A stretch of DNA of 64,000 nt from Phycicoccus sp. HDW14. GTDB lineage: Bacteria; Actinomycetota; Actinomycetes; Actinomycetales; Dermatophilaceae. This document shows positions 16,608-25,441 of the stretch, in pieces (position 1 is the first letter of the stretch; every line of letters starts with the position of its first letter). The stretch covers positions 3,596,001 to 3,660,000 of the forward strand of contig NZ_CP049935.1 of the NCBI RefSeq assembly GCF_011383005.1, read 5' to 3'. The notes under the pieces were generated by a model that was not told the DNA's origin, searched no databases, and was given only the letters and a program-made list of their open reading frames with translations. The position numbers were made by a program, and so were the translations under genes.

Positions 16608-17560
16608 GTGAAGGTGGTCATCCCGGGGGAACCGGTCAGGTCGGAGGCATCCTGCGGCGCGCGCTCGCGGCGGAGGGTCACGAGGTCGTCGTGCTCAGCC
16701 GGCACTCCGGTCCGCTCGAACCCGGTGTGCGGCACGTCGGATGGGACGGGCGCACGCTCGGCGACTGGGCTGCCGAGGTCGACGGGGCCGATGCGGTCGT
16801 CAACCTCGCCGGGCGCACAGTCAGCTGCCGCTACACGACCGAGAACCTGCACCAGATGATGGACTCGCGCGTCGAGTCGACGCGCGTCGTCGGGGCGGCG
16901 ATCGAGCAGGCGGCCAACCCGCCGCGGGTGTGGCTGCAGATGAGCACGGCGACCATCTACGCCGACCGCCGCGACGCGGCCAACGACGAGGCGACCGGGG
17001 TCATCGGTGGGCACGAGCCCGGGGTGCCCGGCTACTGGGAGTACAGCGTGCGCATCGCCCGGGCGTGGGAGTCGGCGCAGCAGGAGGCGACCCTGCCGGG
17101 GACGCGACGGGTGGCCCTGCGGACCGCGATGGTCATGAGCCCGGACCGCGGCGGTGTCCTCGACGTCATGCTGTGCATGGCCCGGCTCGGGCTCGGTGGT
17201 CCGGTCGCCGGCGGTGACCAGTACGTGTCGTGGATCCACGGCGAGGACTTCGTGCGCGCGGTCTCGCTGCTGCTCGCGCGCGAGGACCTCGAGGGCCCGG
17301 TCAACCTGGCCGCACCCGAACCGGTCCCGCAGCGCGACCTGATGCGCGGGCTGCGACGGGCGTGGGGGCGGCGGCCCGGTCTGCCCGCGACGGAGTGGAT
17401 GGCGGAGATCGGGGCGTTCGTGATGCGCACCGACACCGAGCTGTTGCTCAAGAGCCGGCGCGTCGTGCCGGGGCGGCTGCTGGAGGCGGGCTTCGAGTTC
17501 CAGCACCCGACGTGGGACGAGGCGGCCCGGGACCTCGTCCGTCAGGTCCGCGCCCGCTGA
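16608..17560 (+). CDS. TIGR01777-family NAD(P)-binding epimerase (single-base frameshift)
   Basis: GTG 16608 starts VKVVIPG and then loses register in the G5 run at 16625-16629. With one G added the N-terminus reads VKVVIPGGTGQVGGILRR, the expected GxxGxxG nucleotide loop, and joins HEVVVLSRHSGP. The total becomes 317 residues. Later blocks VVNLAGRTVSCRY and the C-terminal DUF1731-like segment (LLLKSRRVVPGRLLEAGFEF) are family hallmarks. It is an extended SDR of unknown substrate. Without repair the protein would start at 16691 and lack the cofactor loop, which supports an assembly error over a real pseudogene. Confidence 0.88.
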
Positions 17561-17579
17561 CGGCCGGCGGTTCCGGCCG
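17561..17579. terminator. Short GC hairpin after the epimerase gene
   Basis: CGGCCGG at 17561-17567 pairs with 17573-17579 around CGGTT, directly after the stop at 17560. It is short, so the call is tentative. Confidence 0.4.
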
Positions 17580-17721
17580 GGGCCCCGGACGACCTCCGCC
17601 CTCACGCGTCGTGTCGTGGACGGAACCGCAGCGACCCGGCCGGGCGCCGTGCAACCCTTCGACCGTCACGGACGTCTTTCCACGACGCACGTGCACCACG
17701 AGCGGGAGCGGAGGGGCTTCG

Positions 17722-18171
17722 ATGAGCGACGGCGGCGCCAGTGGCGGTTTCGACGGCGGGTCCGGTGGCGGTTTCGGCGGTGGGTTCGACGCCGGCACCG
17801 GGGGTGGGTGGTCCGACCCCGGCGGCAGCGCCTTCGGTTCCGGTGTCGGCAGCACCCCGGACTGCGCCGGTCCGGATAGCCCGACCCACCCCTTCGGGGT
17901 CGGCGGCCTCGACGGACCGGGCTCGGCGTCGTGGATGCACCAGCAGCAGATCCACCACGGCGCGCCCTTCCACGGGCTTCGTCCTCGCGGCGGCGGCTCC
18001 CTGCCGAGCAGCCCGGTCGGCGTCGTGATGTTCGTGCTCGTCGCCATCGTCGCCCTGGTGATCCTCGCGAACATCTCCTCGAGCGCAGGGGAGGTCTACC
18101 CCGGCGTCCCGTCCGGCGAGCTCGTCGACGGCCCGATGGACGACGGCTTCGACGTCCCCACCACCCCCTGA
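17722..18171 (+). CDS. Gly-rich single-pass membrane protein
   Basis: 149 residues from ATG 17722, preceded by GGAGGGG. The first ~45 residues are Gly/Ser/Asp repeats (GGFDGGSGGGFGGGFD). A His/Gln-rich stretch (MHQQQIHHG) follows, then one transmembrane helix near residues 98-117 (VGVVMFVLVAIVALVILANI), and an acidic Pro-rich tail. No signal peptide is seen, so the Gly-rich part is probably cytoplasmic if the positive-inside rule applies to the RPRGGG segment before the helix. Family not recognised. Confidence 0.75.
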   Translation: MSDGGASGGFDGGSGGGFGGGFDAGTGGGWSDPGGSAFGSGVGSTPDCAGPDSPTHPFGVGGLDGPGSASWMHQQQIHHGAPFHGLRPRGGGSLPSSPVGVVMFVLVAIVALVILANISSSAGEVYPGVPSGELVDGPMDDGFDVPTTP

Positions 18172-18287
18172 CCGCGTGGTCACCCCGACTCGACCGACCA
18201 CCACGTGCCGAGGACCGCAGGTGAACGTCCGGTGTCGTGCGGCACAGGCCCTTCCGCGCAACCGCTCCCCGCGGCTTGGATGGGTCC

Positions 18288-19184
18288 ATGGCCCAGAAGA
18301 TGAACCTGCGCGAGTACATCGACACGCTCCGCACCGAGGGGTACACCGTGCGCGGCGGCAAGGGCGAGGACCCCGTGCTCATCGCCCCCGACGGCCAGGC
18401 GGTCGAGACCTGGCGCGACGACTACCCGTACGACGAGCTGCTCGACCGTGACGAGTACGAGGACGAGAAGTACCTCCTCCAGATCGAGCTCCTGAAGTTC
18501 CAGTACTGGACCCAGGACGTCGGCGCCAAGCACGTCCTGCTCTTCGAGGGCCGTGACGCGGCGGGCAAGGGCGGCACCATCAAGCGGTTCATGGAGCACC
18601 TCAACCCGCGCGCCGCCCGGGTCGTCGCCCTCGCCGCGCCCACCGAGGTCGAGCGCGGGCAGTGGTACTTCCAGCGCTACGTGCAGCACCTCCCGACCGC
18701 CGGCGAGATCGTCCTGTTCGACCGGTCCTGGTACAACCGCGCCGGCGTCGAGCGGGTCATGGGCTTCTGCACCGACGACGAGTACGCGACGTTCATGCGC
18801 CAGGCGCCGGTGTTCGAGCGGATGCTCATCGAGCAGGGGATGACGGTGAGCAAGCTCTGGTTCTCGGTGACCCGCGACGAGCAGCGCACCCGCTTCGCCA
18901 TCCGGCAGATCGACCCCGTGCGCCGGTGGAAGCTGTCGCCGATGGACCTCGAGAGCCTCGACCGCTGGGACGCCTACACGGCCGCGAAGGAGGCGATGTT
19001 CGAGCACACCGACAAGCGCTACGCCCCGTGGACCACCGTCAAGAGCAACGACAAGAAGCGGTGCCGGCTCAACGCGATGCGGGCCTTCCTCCACCAGTTC
19101 GACTACGCCGGCAAGGACCCGCAGGTCGTCTACGCGCCCGACCCCACGATCATCGGCCGTGCCAAGCACACCGGCGGCGACTGA
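18288..19184 (+). CDS. ppk2: Polyphosphate kinase 2 (PPK2)
   Basis: 298 residues, single PPK2 domain. Walker A is FEGRDAAGKGGTIKRF, the lid region follows, and Walker B is LFDRSWYNRAGVERVMGF. It also carries the conserved C-terminal block RRWKLSPMDLESLDRWDAY. PPK2 transfers phosphate between polyphosphate and nucleoside (di)phosphates in the cytoplasm. Length and the YWTQDVGAKHVLLFEG lead-in fit class I, which makes NTP from NDP. ATG 18288 is taken because the preceding in-frame region is unlike the family. It is convergent with the PucR-type regulator, with 30 bases between the stops. Confidence 0.95.
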   Translation: MAQKMNLREYIDTLRTEGYTVRGGKGEDPVLIAPDGQAVETWRDDYPYDELLDRDEYEDEKYLLQIELLKFQYWTQDVGAKHVLLFEGRDAAGKGGTIKRFMEHLNPRAARVVALAAPTEVERGQWYFQRYVQHLPTAGEIVLFDRSWYNRAGVERVMGFCTDDEYATFMRQAPVFERMLIEQGMTVSKLWFSVTRDEQRTRFAIRQIDPVRRWKLSPMDLESLDRWDAYTAAKEAMFEHTDKRYAPWTTVKSNDKKRCRLNAMRAFLHQFDYAGKDPQVVYAPDPTIIGRAKHTGGD

Positions 19185-19214
19185 CCCCGTCCCGGACGAC
19201 CCCGCCGCACCCCG

Positions 19215-21050
19215 TCACGGCGTCGCGAGCAGCCGCCGCATCCGCAGCGCGAGCTGCAGCTCGAGCGAGCGCTCCGGCTCCTGCCAGTCCGACCCGAGCA
19301 GCGCCCCGATGCGCTCGAGCCGCTGCGCGACCGTGTTGACGTGCACGTGCAGCCCGGTCGCGGCGTGCCGCGGGCTGCGGCCGGCCTCGAACCACGCGCC
19401 GAGCGTGCCGACGAGGTCGGTGCCGCGACGCTCGTCGTAGTCGAGCAGCGGCCCCAGCTCGCGCGCCACGTAGGCCGCGACGTCGGGGTCCGCGCCGACG
19501 ATGAGCCCTGCGAACCCCAGGTGCGTCGCCGCCGCCCCACGCCCGCGGTGCCCGAGCGCGACGAGCGCCGCCACGGTCCGCACCGCCTCCTCGTGGGCCC
19601 CCGGCACCGCGTCGACGCCGGTCAGCGGCCCGACCCCGGAGACCGTCACCTCACCCCGTCGCCCGACCCGGGAGGCCACGGTGCGGGCCAGCGCGTCGGG
19701 GTCGGTGCCGGGCACGAGCGCGACGACGTCGCCGTCGTGCGCGCCGACCAGCGCGCCCTCCCCGGTCGCCGCCGTCGCCGACAGCGCCAGCGCGCGGGTC
19801 GAGGCGCCCACGTCGCCCCGCAGGACCAGGAGGCAGTACGGGGACTCGACGTCCGTCCCCGCCGACCGGGCCAGCTGCACCCTGTCCTCGGCCGGACCCC
19901 GCGCCCCGACGAGCTCGCTGACCACCCGGTTGCGGGCCGACTGCCGCGCGTCGGCGGCCTGGCGCTCGAAGAGCAGCACGAGGGCCGTCACGACCCCGGC
20001 GCGCTCGACGGTGCGACGGTCGGCGTCCCCGAGCTCGCCCGCCCCACCGACGAACAGGGTGGCCAGCCGCTCGTCCGCCGTCGCCACGGCCAGCCCGTAC
20101 ACGTCGCCGGACTCGACGACGCGCCCGGACCCGAGCTCCGGAAAGACCTCGGGGACAACGGCTCCGGGAGTGGCACTGCGCACCGCCCCGTCCTCGTCGA
20201 CGAGCGCCGCCCAGCCCCCGAGCAGCTCGACCACTGCGTGGGTCAGGTCGTCGACGCTCCCGCCCCCCAGCACCAGCGAGGCGAACCGGTCGTGCGCGGC
20301 AGCGGCTCGCTCGATGCCGTCCGCGTACTGCCGCACCGTCTCGTGCGCCTCGGAGAGGGCGGCGAGCGCCGACTCCGCGTCGGCCAGGGCGCGCGTCTGC
20401 ACGAGGGTGACGGCGGCCAGCGTCGCGAGGTTGCCGAGCAGCCCGACCTCCTCGCGGGTGAACGGCCGCGGCGACCGGTTGGCGGCGAACAGCACTCCCA
20501 CGAAGTCGTTCTCGACGAGCAGGGGCGTCCCGCAGATGGCGATGATGCCCTCCTCCGACACCGCGCCGTCGATGTCGGAGGTGTGCCGGAAGCGCTCGTC
20601 GTGCCAGTAGTCGGCCGTCCAGTACGGCTTGCGGGTCGAGGCGACGAGACCGCCGAGGCCGGCGCCCAGCTCGAGGCGCACCGACTGGAAGGCCGCCGAC
20701 ACCGACCCGTCGGTCGCCCGCATGTAGGTGTCGCCGTGCTCGGGGTCGTGGAGGGTCAGGTACGTCAGGTCGGTGCCGAGCAGGGCCCGGGCCCGCCGCA
20801 CGATGGCGTCGAGCACCTGCCCGGTGTCGCTCTCGGAGGCCAGCGCGCGGGCCGTCTCGAGCAGGGCCGACAGCCCCGCCTCGCGGCGCCGGTGCACCTC
20901 GCGGGCCGAGGCGACCCGCAGCGCGAGCTCGCGGACCTGCTCGTCGGCGGTGCCGGCAGCGGCGGCGACGTCGGCCACCGGCGCCCCCTCGGCGAGCAGG
21001 GCGAGCAGGCGCAGCGCCCCGTCGTCCGACTCCTCCGCTGCCCTGGCCAC
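19215..21050 (-). CDS. GAF-domain PucR/CdaR-type transcriptional regulator
   Basis: 611 residues from GTG 21050. An N-terminal helical segment leads into a GAF-like domain at about 60-215 (ALLETARALASESDTGQVLD, GTPLLVENDFVGVLFAANR). A short coiled-coil linker follows, then a central variable domain. The C-terminal PucR-type HTH lies near 540-600 (RSPRHAATGLHVHVNTVAQRLERIGALLG). PucR/CdaR proteins control catabolic genes in response to a metabolite. It begins 38 bases after the 3-hydroxybutyrate dehydrogenase gene in the same direction. It may therefore regulate PHB or ketone-body metabolism. A longer start is open in frame but less likely. Confidence 0.9.
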   Translation of the reverse strand: MARAAEESDDGALRLLALLAEGAPVADVAAAAGTADEQVRELALRVASAREVHRRREAGLSALLETARALASESDTGQVLDAIVRRARALLGTDLTYLTLHDPEHGDTYMRATDGSVSAAFQSVRLELGAGLGGLVASTRKPYWTADYWHDERFRHTSDIDGAVSEEGIIAICGTPLLVENDFVGVLFAANRSPRPFTREEVGLLGNLATLAAVTLVQTRALADAESALAALSEAHETVRQYADGIERAAAAHDRFASLVLGGGSVDDLTHAVVELLGGWAALVDEDGAVRSATPGAVVPEVFPELGSGRVVESGDVYGLAVATADERLATLFVGGAGELGDADRRTVERAGVVTALVLLFERQAADARQSARNRVVSELVGARGPAEDRVQLARSAGTDVESPYCLLVLRGDVGASTRALALSATAATGEGALVGAHDGDVVALVPGTDPDALARTVASRVGRRGEVTVSGVGPLTGVDAVPGAHEEAVRTVAALVALGHRGRGAAATHLGFAGLIVGADPDVAAYVARELGPLLDYDERRGTDLVGTLGAWFEAGRSPRHAATGLHVHVNTVAQRLERIGALLGSDWQEPERSLELQLALRMRRLLATP

Positions 21051-21088
21051 GCCGCCGATCCTAGGGACGACGGGGTGCGTCACGGCGC

Positions 21089-21874
21089 TCAGTGCGCCGT
21101 CCACCCGCCGTCCATCGCGAAGGACGCCCCGGTGACGGAGTCCGACGCCGGGCCGCAGAGGAAGAGGACGAGGGCCGCGACCTCCTCGGGCTCGACGAGC
21201 CGCTTGACGGCGACCGGTTCGAGCATCACCGACCCGAGCACCTCCGACTCCGGGATGCCGTGGGTGCGGGCCTGGTCGGCGACCTGCTGCTCGACGAGCG
21301 GGGTCCGCACGTACGCGGGGTTGACGCAGTTCGACGTCACGCCGTGCGGGCCCCCCTCGAGCGCGGTGACCTTCGAGAGTCCCTCGAGGCCGTGCTTGGC
21401 CGTGACGTAGGCGGCCTTGAACGCGCTGGCCCGCAGGCCGTGGACGCTCGAGACGTTGACGACCCGCCCCCAGCCGCGCCCGTACATGTGCGGCAGCGAC
21501 TGCCGGACGAGCCGGAAGGGGGCGGCGAGCATCAGGTCGAGGATGAGGTCGAAGCGCTCCAGCGGGAAGTCCTCGAGCGGGCTGACGTGCTGGATGCCGG
21601 CGTTGTTGACGAGCACGTCGACGTCGGTGGGCAGGGCCGAGAGGCCGTCGAGGTCGGCGAGGTCGGCCACGAGGGGCTGCAGGCCGGCGACGTCGTCGAG
21701 GCGCTCCAGTCCCTCGGCGTCCCGGTCGACGGCGTGGACCTTCGCACCGGCGGACGCCAGGGCGACGGCGACGGCCGCCCCGATGCCGCTCGCCGCGCCG
21801 GTGACGAGGGCGGTGCGGCCGCTCAGGTCGGCGGCGAGCAGGGCGGCGGGTGGGGTGACGTGCGGGTCGGTCAT
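21089..21874 (-). CDS. 3-hydroxybutyrate dehydrogenase (SDR family)
   Basis: 261 residues. NAD loop GAASGIGAAVA, active-site VNNAGIQHVSPLEDFP, catalytic Tyr and Lys in YVTAKHGLEGLSK, and the extended substrate region NCVNPAYVRTPLVEQQVADQ seen in bacterial BdhA proteins. It oxidises (R)-3-hydroxybutyrate to acetoacetate with NAD in the cytoplasm, a step in PHB or ketone-body use. ATG 21874 is chosen; the upstream frame runs into the cupin gene. It is followed closely by a PucR-type regulator gene. Confidence 0.9.
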   Translation of the reverse strand: MTDPHVTPPAALLAADLSGRTALVTGAASGIGAAVAVALASAGAKVHAVDRDAEGLERLDDVAGLQPLVADLADLDGLSALPTDVDVLVNNAGIQHVSPLEDFPLERFDLILDLMLAAPFRLVRQSLPHMYGRGWGRVVNVSSVHGLRASAFKAAYVTAKHGLEGLSKVTALEGGPHGVTSNCVNPAYVRTPLVEQQVADQARTHGIPESEVLGSVMLEPVAVKRLVEPEEVAALVLFLCGPASDSVTGASFAMDGGWTAH

Positions 21875-21977
21875 GTCGGTCGACGCTAGGCGGGGCCGCC
21901 CGGGGTGCCGGTGTGTCCGCAGGACACAAAGACCATGGACCTGTGTGCCGTGGCCCCCGTCGTGACGCGCCCGTTCC

Positions 21978-23204
21978 TCAGGTCCCCAGCACGAGCACGC
22001 CGGCGAGCACCAGCCGCCGCCGCAGGTCGTCGGGCAGCGACTCCGGCCCCGTCCGCCCGGCGAGGAGCGACTCGACCAGCACCCTGTCGTCGGCGCCGGC
22101 CCGGAACCGTCCCACCCGGCTGACGTGCACGTCGCCCTCCCAGCGCCCCGCGAGGCCCTGCCGGACCTGCCAGCGCGGCCCGACCTCGGCCCCCGCCGAC
22201 CGGTGCTGCGCGAGCACACCGAGCGGCTCGGCACGCTCGGCGGCGCGCACCCGGCGGGCCAGTGCGGCCGCGAGCTCGTCGTCGGTCACGTCGTCGAGGG
22301 CGCGGATGATGCTCTCGCGCAACGACTCCCGGGCCCCGGACGTCGTCGACGGGTCGAGGCCGTCGACGCCCACGGGCAGCGACCGGCGCAGCGCGGGGTC
22401 GTCGTCGAGCCGGCGCCCGACCGTGGCCAGCAGGTCGTCGGCGAGCGTGCGCCCGGTCCACACGTGGACCCCGAAGGTCAGGTGGATGCTCGTGCCGCCC
22501 AGCGCGGTGGCCGAGTGCAGCCATCCGCGGGGCAGGTAGAGGCAGTCGCCGGGGGCCAGCACGTCGTCGACGACCGGAGGGGCCGTCGCGGCCTCGGCCA
22601 CCGCCTCGCGCCGGTCGGTCCACGGCTCGGACCGGTGGGGCAGCTCGAGCACGGGCGGCCGCACGCGCCAGTGCTTCTCGCCCTCGACCTGGACGACGAA
22701 GACGTCGTGCACGTCGTAGTGGTCGTCGAACCCGCGGTTCTGCGGCGGGGTGACGTAGGCGTTGACCTGCACCGGGTGGCCGAGGTCGGCGGCCAGCGCA
22801 CGGGCGGTGCGCGACACCGGTTCCCACGACCGGTGCAGGGCCTGGAGGACGATGGTCGCGCCCTCGGCGAAGAGTCGCAGGACCTTGTCCTCGCTCACCT
22901 GGTCGGCCACCGCGGCGCCGACGCCACCGCCGAGGGTGAACTCCCGGGCGTCGAGGGTGGCGCCGTCGCGGGCCATCCGCAGGAAGGGGGTGCGCAGGGC
23001 ACGGCGGGCCAGCAGCTCGTCGACGGCGTCCGCGTCGAAGCCGTGGGACGGGGGCGGCAGCGCCTCGGCCCGGGTGAGGAGCGGGCGGCGGCCCCAGTGC
23101 GCGGAGGCGAACTCGTCGGGCGCCAGCCCGGTCACCGCCGCGAGCCCCCGGGCGGCACCGTCGCCGGTGCCGCCCGGGGGCTCGGGGGAGGCGGGGTCGG
23201 TCAC
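21978..23204 (-). CDS. JmjC/cupin-4 (ribosomal oxygenase-like) protein
   Basis: 408 residues. The JmjC double-stranded beta-helix holds the iron triad: H162 and D164 in DDHYDVHDVFVVQVEG and the distal H230 in YLPRGWLHSA. This matches 2-oxoglutarate/Fe(II) oxygenases of the cupin-4 group (YcfD/RoxA, NO66, MINA53), which hydroxylate Arg or His in ribosomal proteins. A C-terminal dimerisation and winged-helix-like part follows (about 270-405). Its ATG overlaps the stop of a small repeat protein (ATGA at 23201-23204), so the pair is co-translated. That makes the repeat protein a candidate substrate. It could instead modify a ribosomal protein. Confidence 0.9.
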   Translation of the reverse strand: MTDPASPEPPGGTGDGAARGLAAVTGLAPDEFASAHWGRRPLLTRAEALPPPSHGFDADAVDELLARRALRTPFLRMARDGATLDAREFTLGGGVGAAVADQVSEDKVLRLFAEGATIVLQALHRSWEPVSRTARALAADLGHPVQVNAYVTPPQNRGFDDHYDVHDVFVVQVEGEKHWRVRPPVLELPHRSEPWTDRREAVAEAATAPPVVDDVLAPGDCLYLPRGWLHSATALGGTSIHLTFGVHVWTGRTLADDLLATVGRRLDDDPALRRSLPVGVDGLDPSTTSGARESLRESIIRALDDVTDDELAAALARRVRAAERAEPLGVLAQHRSAGAEVGPRWQVRQGLAGRWEGDVHVSRVGRFRAGADDRVLVESLLAGRTGPESLPDDLRRRLVLAGVLVLGT

Positions 23205-23464
23205 TGCGAGGCGTCCGCCCCGCCGTCCGCGCCACCGTCGTGCTCGCCGGGCTCGCCCGGGTCACCGGCACCGCTGTCGGCCGGGCCCTCGGCGCCGCCG
23301 TCCGCGCCACCGTCGTGCTCGCCGGGCTCGCCCGGGTCGCCCGCGCCGCTGTCGGCGGGACCCTCGGTGCCCGCGCCGCCGTCCGCGCCGCCGTCGTGCT
23401 CGCCCGGAACGGCCGGGTCGCCGGCGCCGCTGTCCGCGGGGCCCTCGGTCGGGGTCTCACTCAT
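23201..23464 (-). CDS. Small acidic protein of three tandem 25-residue repeats
   Basis: 87 residues from ATG 23464. After MSETPT come three near-identical units at residues 7-31, 34-58 and 59-83, with a GT insert between the first two. Each starts EGPADSGAGDP and ends GEHDGGADGGA, with one His per unit. There is no Cys, Lys, Arg, Leu, Ile or aromatic residue, so it is very acidic and probably disordered. Its stop overlaps the start of the JmjC oxygenase. It resembles a multi-core precursor or modified-repeat substrate. No leader-like hydrophobic part is present. Function unknown; the reading frame is supported by intact repeats and coupling. Confidence 0.75.
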   Translation of the reverse strand: MSETPTEGPADSGAGDPAVPGEHDGGADGGAGTEGPADSGAGDPGEPGEHDGGADGGAEGPADSGAGDPGEPGEHDGGADGGADASQ

Positions 23465-23569
23465 CGTGCCCACCCTTCGTCAACCGGTGCCCTGGTGGCA
23501 CCGTGTCCCGTCATTCCAGCAGGTCAGCGGCCCGTTGTGGGGCTCAGGCGCGACTGGGACGATGAGCCC

Positions 23570-25441
23570 ATGGCCCTCGACGTCGAGCTGGCGGAGGTCC
23601 GCGACTTCCTCGCCCGCCACGAACCCTTCTCCGCCCTCCCGGCCGACGTCCTGGCGGGCCTCCCGCGGCGGATGCAGCTCGAGTACTTCCGCCGCGGCAC
23701 CGAGGTGATCGCCCGGGGCAGCGAGAACCACCACCTCTACGTCCTGCGCTCCGGAGCCGCCGACGTGCGCGACGCGCAGGGCACGCTCGTCGACCGCGGC
23801 GAGGCCGGCTCCTCGTTCGGCTCGATCACCCTGACCCAGGGCAACCCCTCGACCTTCTCGGTCACCGCCATCGAGGACAGCCTCGCGCTGCTGCTGCCCG
23901 AGGACGACTTCCACGCCCTGTGCCGCGAGCACCCCGATGTCGACGCCTTCTACGACGCCCAGCGCCGCAGCCGGATGCGCGGGGCGGTCGCCGAGCTGCA
24001 GGTCTCGAGCTCGGGCAACGCCATCCTCAAGACGACGGTGCGCGACCTCGTGGGCCGCGAGGTCGTGTCCGTCCCCACGACGGCCAGCGTCCGGGCGGCG
24101 GCCGAGACGATGTCGGAGCAGGGGGTCTCCTCGCTCCTCGTCCTCGACGGCGAGCGCCTCGTCGGCATCCTCACCGACCGCGACCTGCGCACCCGCGTGC
24201 TCGCCGCCGGCGTCGACCCCACCGTGCCCGTCAGCGAGGTGATGACGCGCGACCCGGTCACCGGCTCGGTCGAGGCGCTGGCCTTCGAGGCCCTCCTCGA
24301 GATGACGAGCCGGCGCATCCACCACCTGCCGGTCCTCGACGCCGCGGGCCGCCCGGCGGGCATCGTCACGACCACCGACCTGCTGCGGCTCGAGGAGGCC
24401 AACCCCGTCTACCTCGCGGGAGACGTCGCCAAGCAGCCTGACGTCGACGGGGTGGCCCGCACCGCGTCACGCCTGCCGCGCATCGTCCAGGCCCTCGTCG
24501 AGCAGGACGCCTCCGCCGACGACATCGGTCGGGTCGTCACCGCCGTGGGCGACGCGGTCGAGCGGCGCATCATCCGGCTCGCCGAGGACGTGCTGGGGCC
24601 GCCGCCGGTGCCCTACTGCTGGATGGCGCTCGGCTCGCGGGCGCGGCTCGAACAGGCCCTCGCGACCGACCAGGACCACGCGATGGTCATCGACGACGCG
24701 GTCGACGAGGACGGGCTCGCGTGGTTCGAGGACCTGGCCGAGTGGGTCACCGACGGGCTCGTCCGCTGCGGCTACCCCCGGTGCACGGGCGACGTCATGG
24801 CCACGAACCCGCGCTGGCGGCACCCGCTGTCGCAGTGGCGGCGCGAGCTGTCGTCGTGGTTCGCGGCGCCGACGCCGGATGCCGTGCTGCACTCCTCGAT
24901 CGTCTTCGACATGCGCCCCGTCCACGGCGACGAGTCGCTGTACACCGCTCTCCAGCAGCACGTCCTGCGCACCGCACCCGGTGCCCGCACCTTCCTCACC
25001 CACCTCGCGCGCCAGGCCGCGTCGCACGAGCCACCCCTGGGGTTCTTCCGCGGCTTCGTCCTCGAGAAGGCCGGCGAGCACGAGGCCACCCTCGACATCA
25101 AGCGCGGTGGGCTGCTCCCGGTCGTCGAGCTGGCGCGGGTCCACGCGCTGGCCAACGGTCTCCCGGAGGTCAACACGCGCGCCCGCATCGAGGCGGCCCG
25201 GGCCGCCGGGGTGCTCGGCGACGAGCTCGCGGGCGACCTGCGCGACGCGTTCGAGTTCCTCGGCTACGTGCGCCTGCGCCACCAGTCGGCCCGGGTGCGC
25301 GCCGGGCTCCCGACCGACAACTTCGTCTCGCCCGACGACCTGTCGAGCTTCGAGAAGCGGCACCTGCGCGAGGCCTTCGCCATCGTCCGGTCGGCGCAGC
25401 AGTCGCTGGGGCGCGCCTACCAGACGCAGTTCGTCTCGTGA
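23570..25441 (+). CDS. DUF294 putative nucleotidyltransferase with cNMP-binding and CBS domains
   Basis: 623 residues. A cyclic-nucleotide-binding-like domain is at about 10-130 (YFRRGTEVIARGSENHHLYVLRSG). A CBS pair is at ~155-285 (VSSLLVLDGERLVGILTDRDLRTR, HHLPVLDAAGRPAGIVTTTDLLR). The DUF294 nucleotidyltransferase motif ALGSRARLEQ...TDQDHAMV is near residue 352, and the C-terminal DUF294_C helices follow. The protein transferred to and the nucleotide used are unknown. In many bacteria this protein is paired with a DEDD exonuclease near acetate-metabolism genes. Here the exonuclease gene overlaps the stop, but no acs or actP gene is present. ATG 23570. Confidence 0.92.
   Translation: MALDVELAEVRDFLARHEPFSALPADVLAGLPRRMQLEYFRRGTEVIARGSENHHLYVLRSGAADVRDAQGTLVDRGEAGSSFGSITLTQGNPSTFSVTAIEDSLALLLPEDDFHALCREHPDVDAFYDAQRRSRMRGAVAELQVSSSGNAILKTTVRDLVGREVVSVPTTASVRAAAETMSEQGVSSLLVLDGERLVGILTDRDLRTRVLAAGVDPTVPVSEVMTRDPVTGSVEALAFEALLEMTSRRIHHLPVLDAAGRPAGIVTTTDLLRLEEANPVYLAGDVAKQPDVDGVARTASRLPRIVQALVEQDASADDIGRVVTAVGDAVERRIIRLAEDVLGPPPVPYCWMALGSRARLEQALATDQDHAMVIDDAVDEDGLAWFEDLAEWVTDGLVRCGYPRCTGDVMATNPRWRHPLSQWRRELSSWFAAPTPDAVLHSSIVFDMRPVHGDESLYTALQQHVLRTAPGARTFLTHLARQAASHEPPLGFFRGFVLEKAGEHEATLDIKRGGLLPVVELARVHALANGLPEVNTRARIEAARAAGVLGDELAGDLRDAFEFLGYVRLRHQSARVRAGLPTDNFVSPDDLSSFEKRHLREAFAIVRSAQQSLGRAYQTQFVS

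Noticed and set aside
16608..16859. Separate short gene overlapping the epimerase start
   Set aside because: It is the first part of the epimerase in its wrong frame after a one-base loss in the G5 run at 16625-16629.
17740..17810. Gly-codon repeats that could be a DNA tandem repeat
   Set aside because: Short irregular GGCGG/GGTTTC units that just encode a Gly-rich protein tail; no conserved unit length.
23216..23460. Regular repeats resembling a short CRISPR-like array
   Set aside because: The repeats are 75-base in-frame units coding for the acidic protein, with no unique spacers between them and no cas genes nearby.
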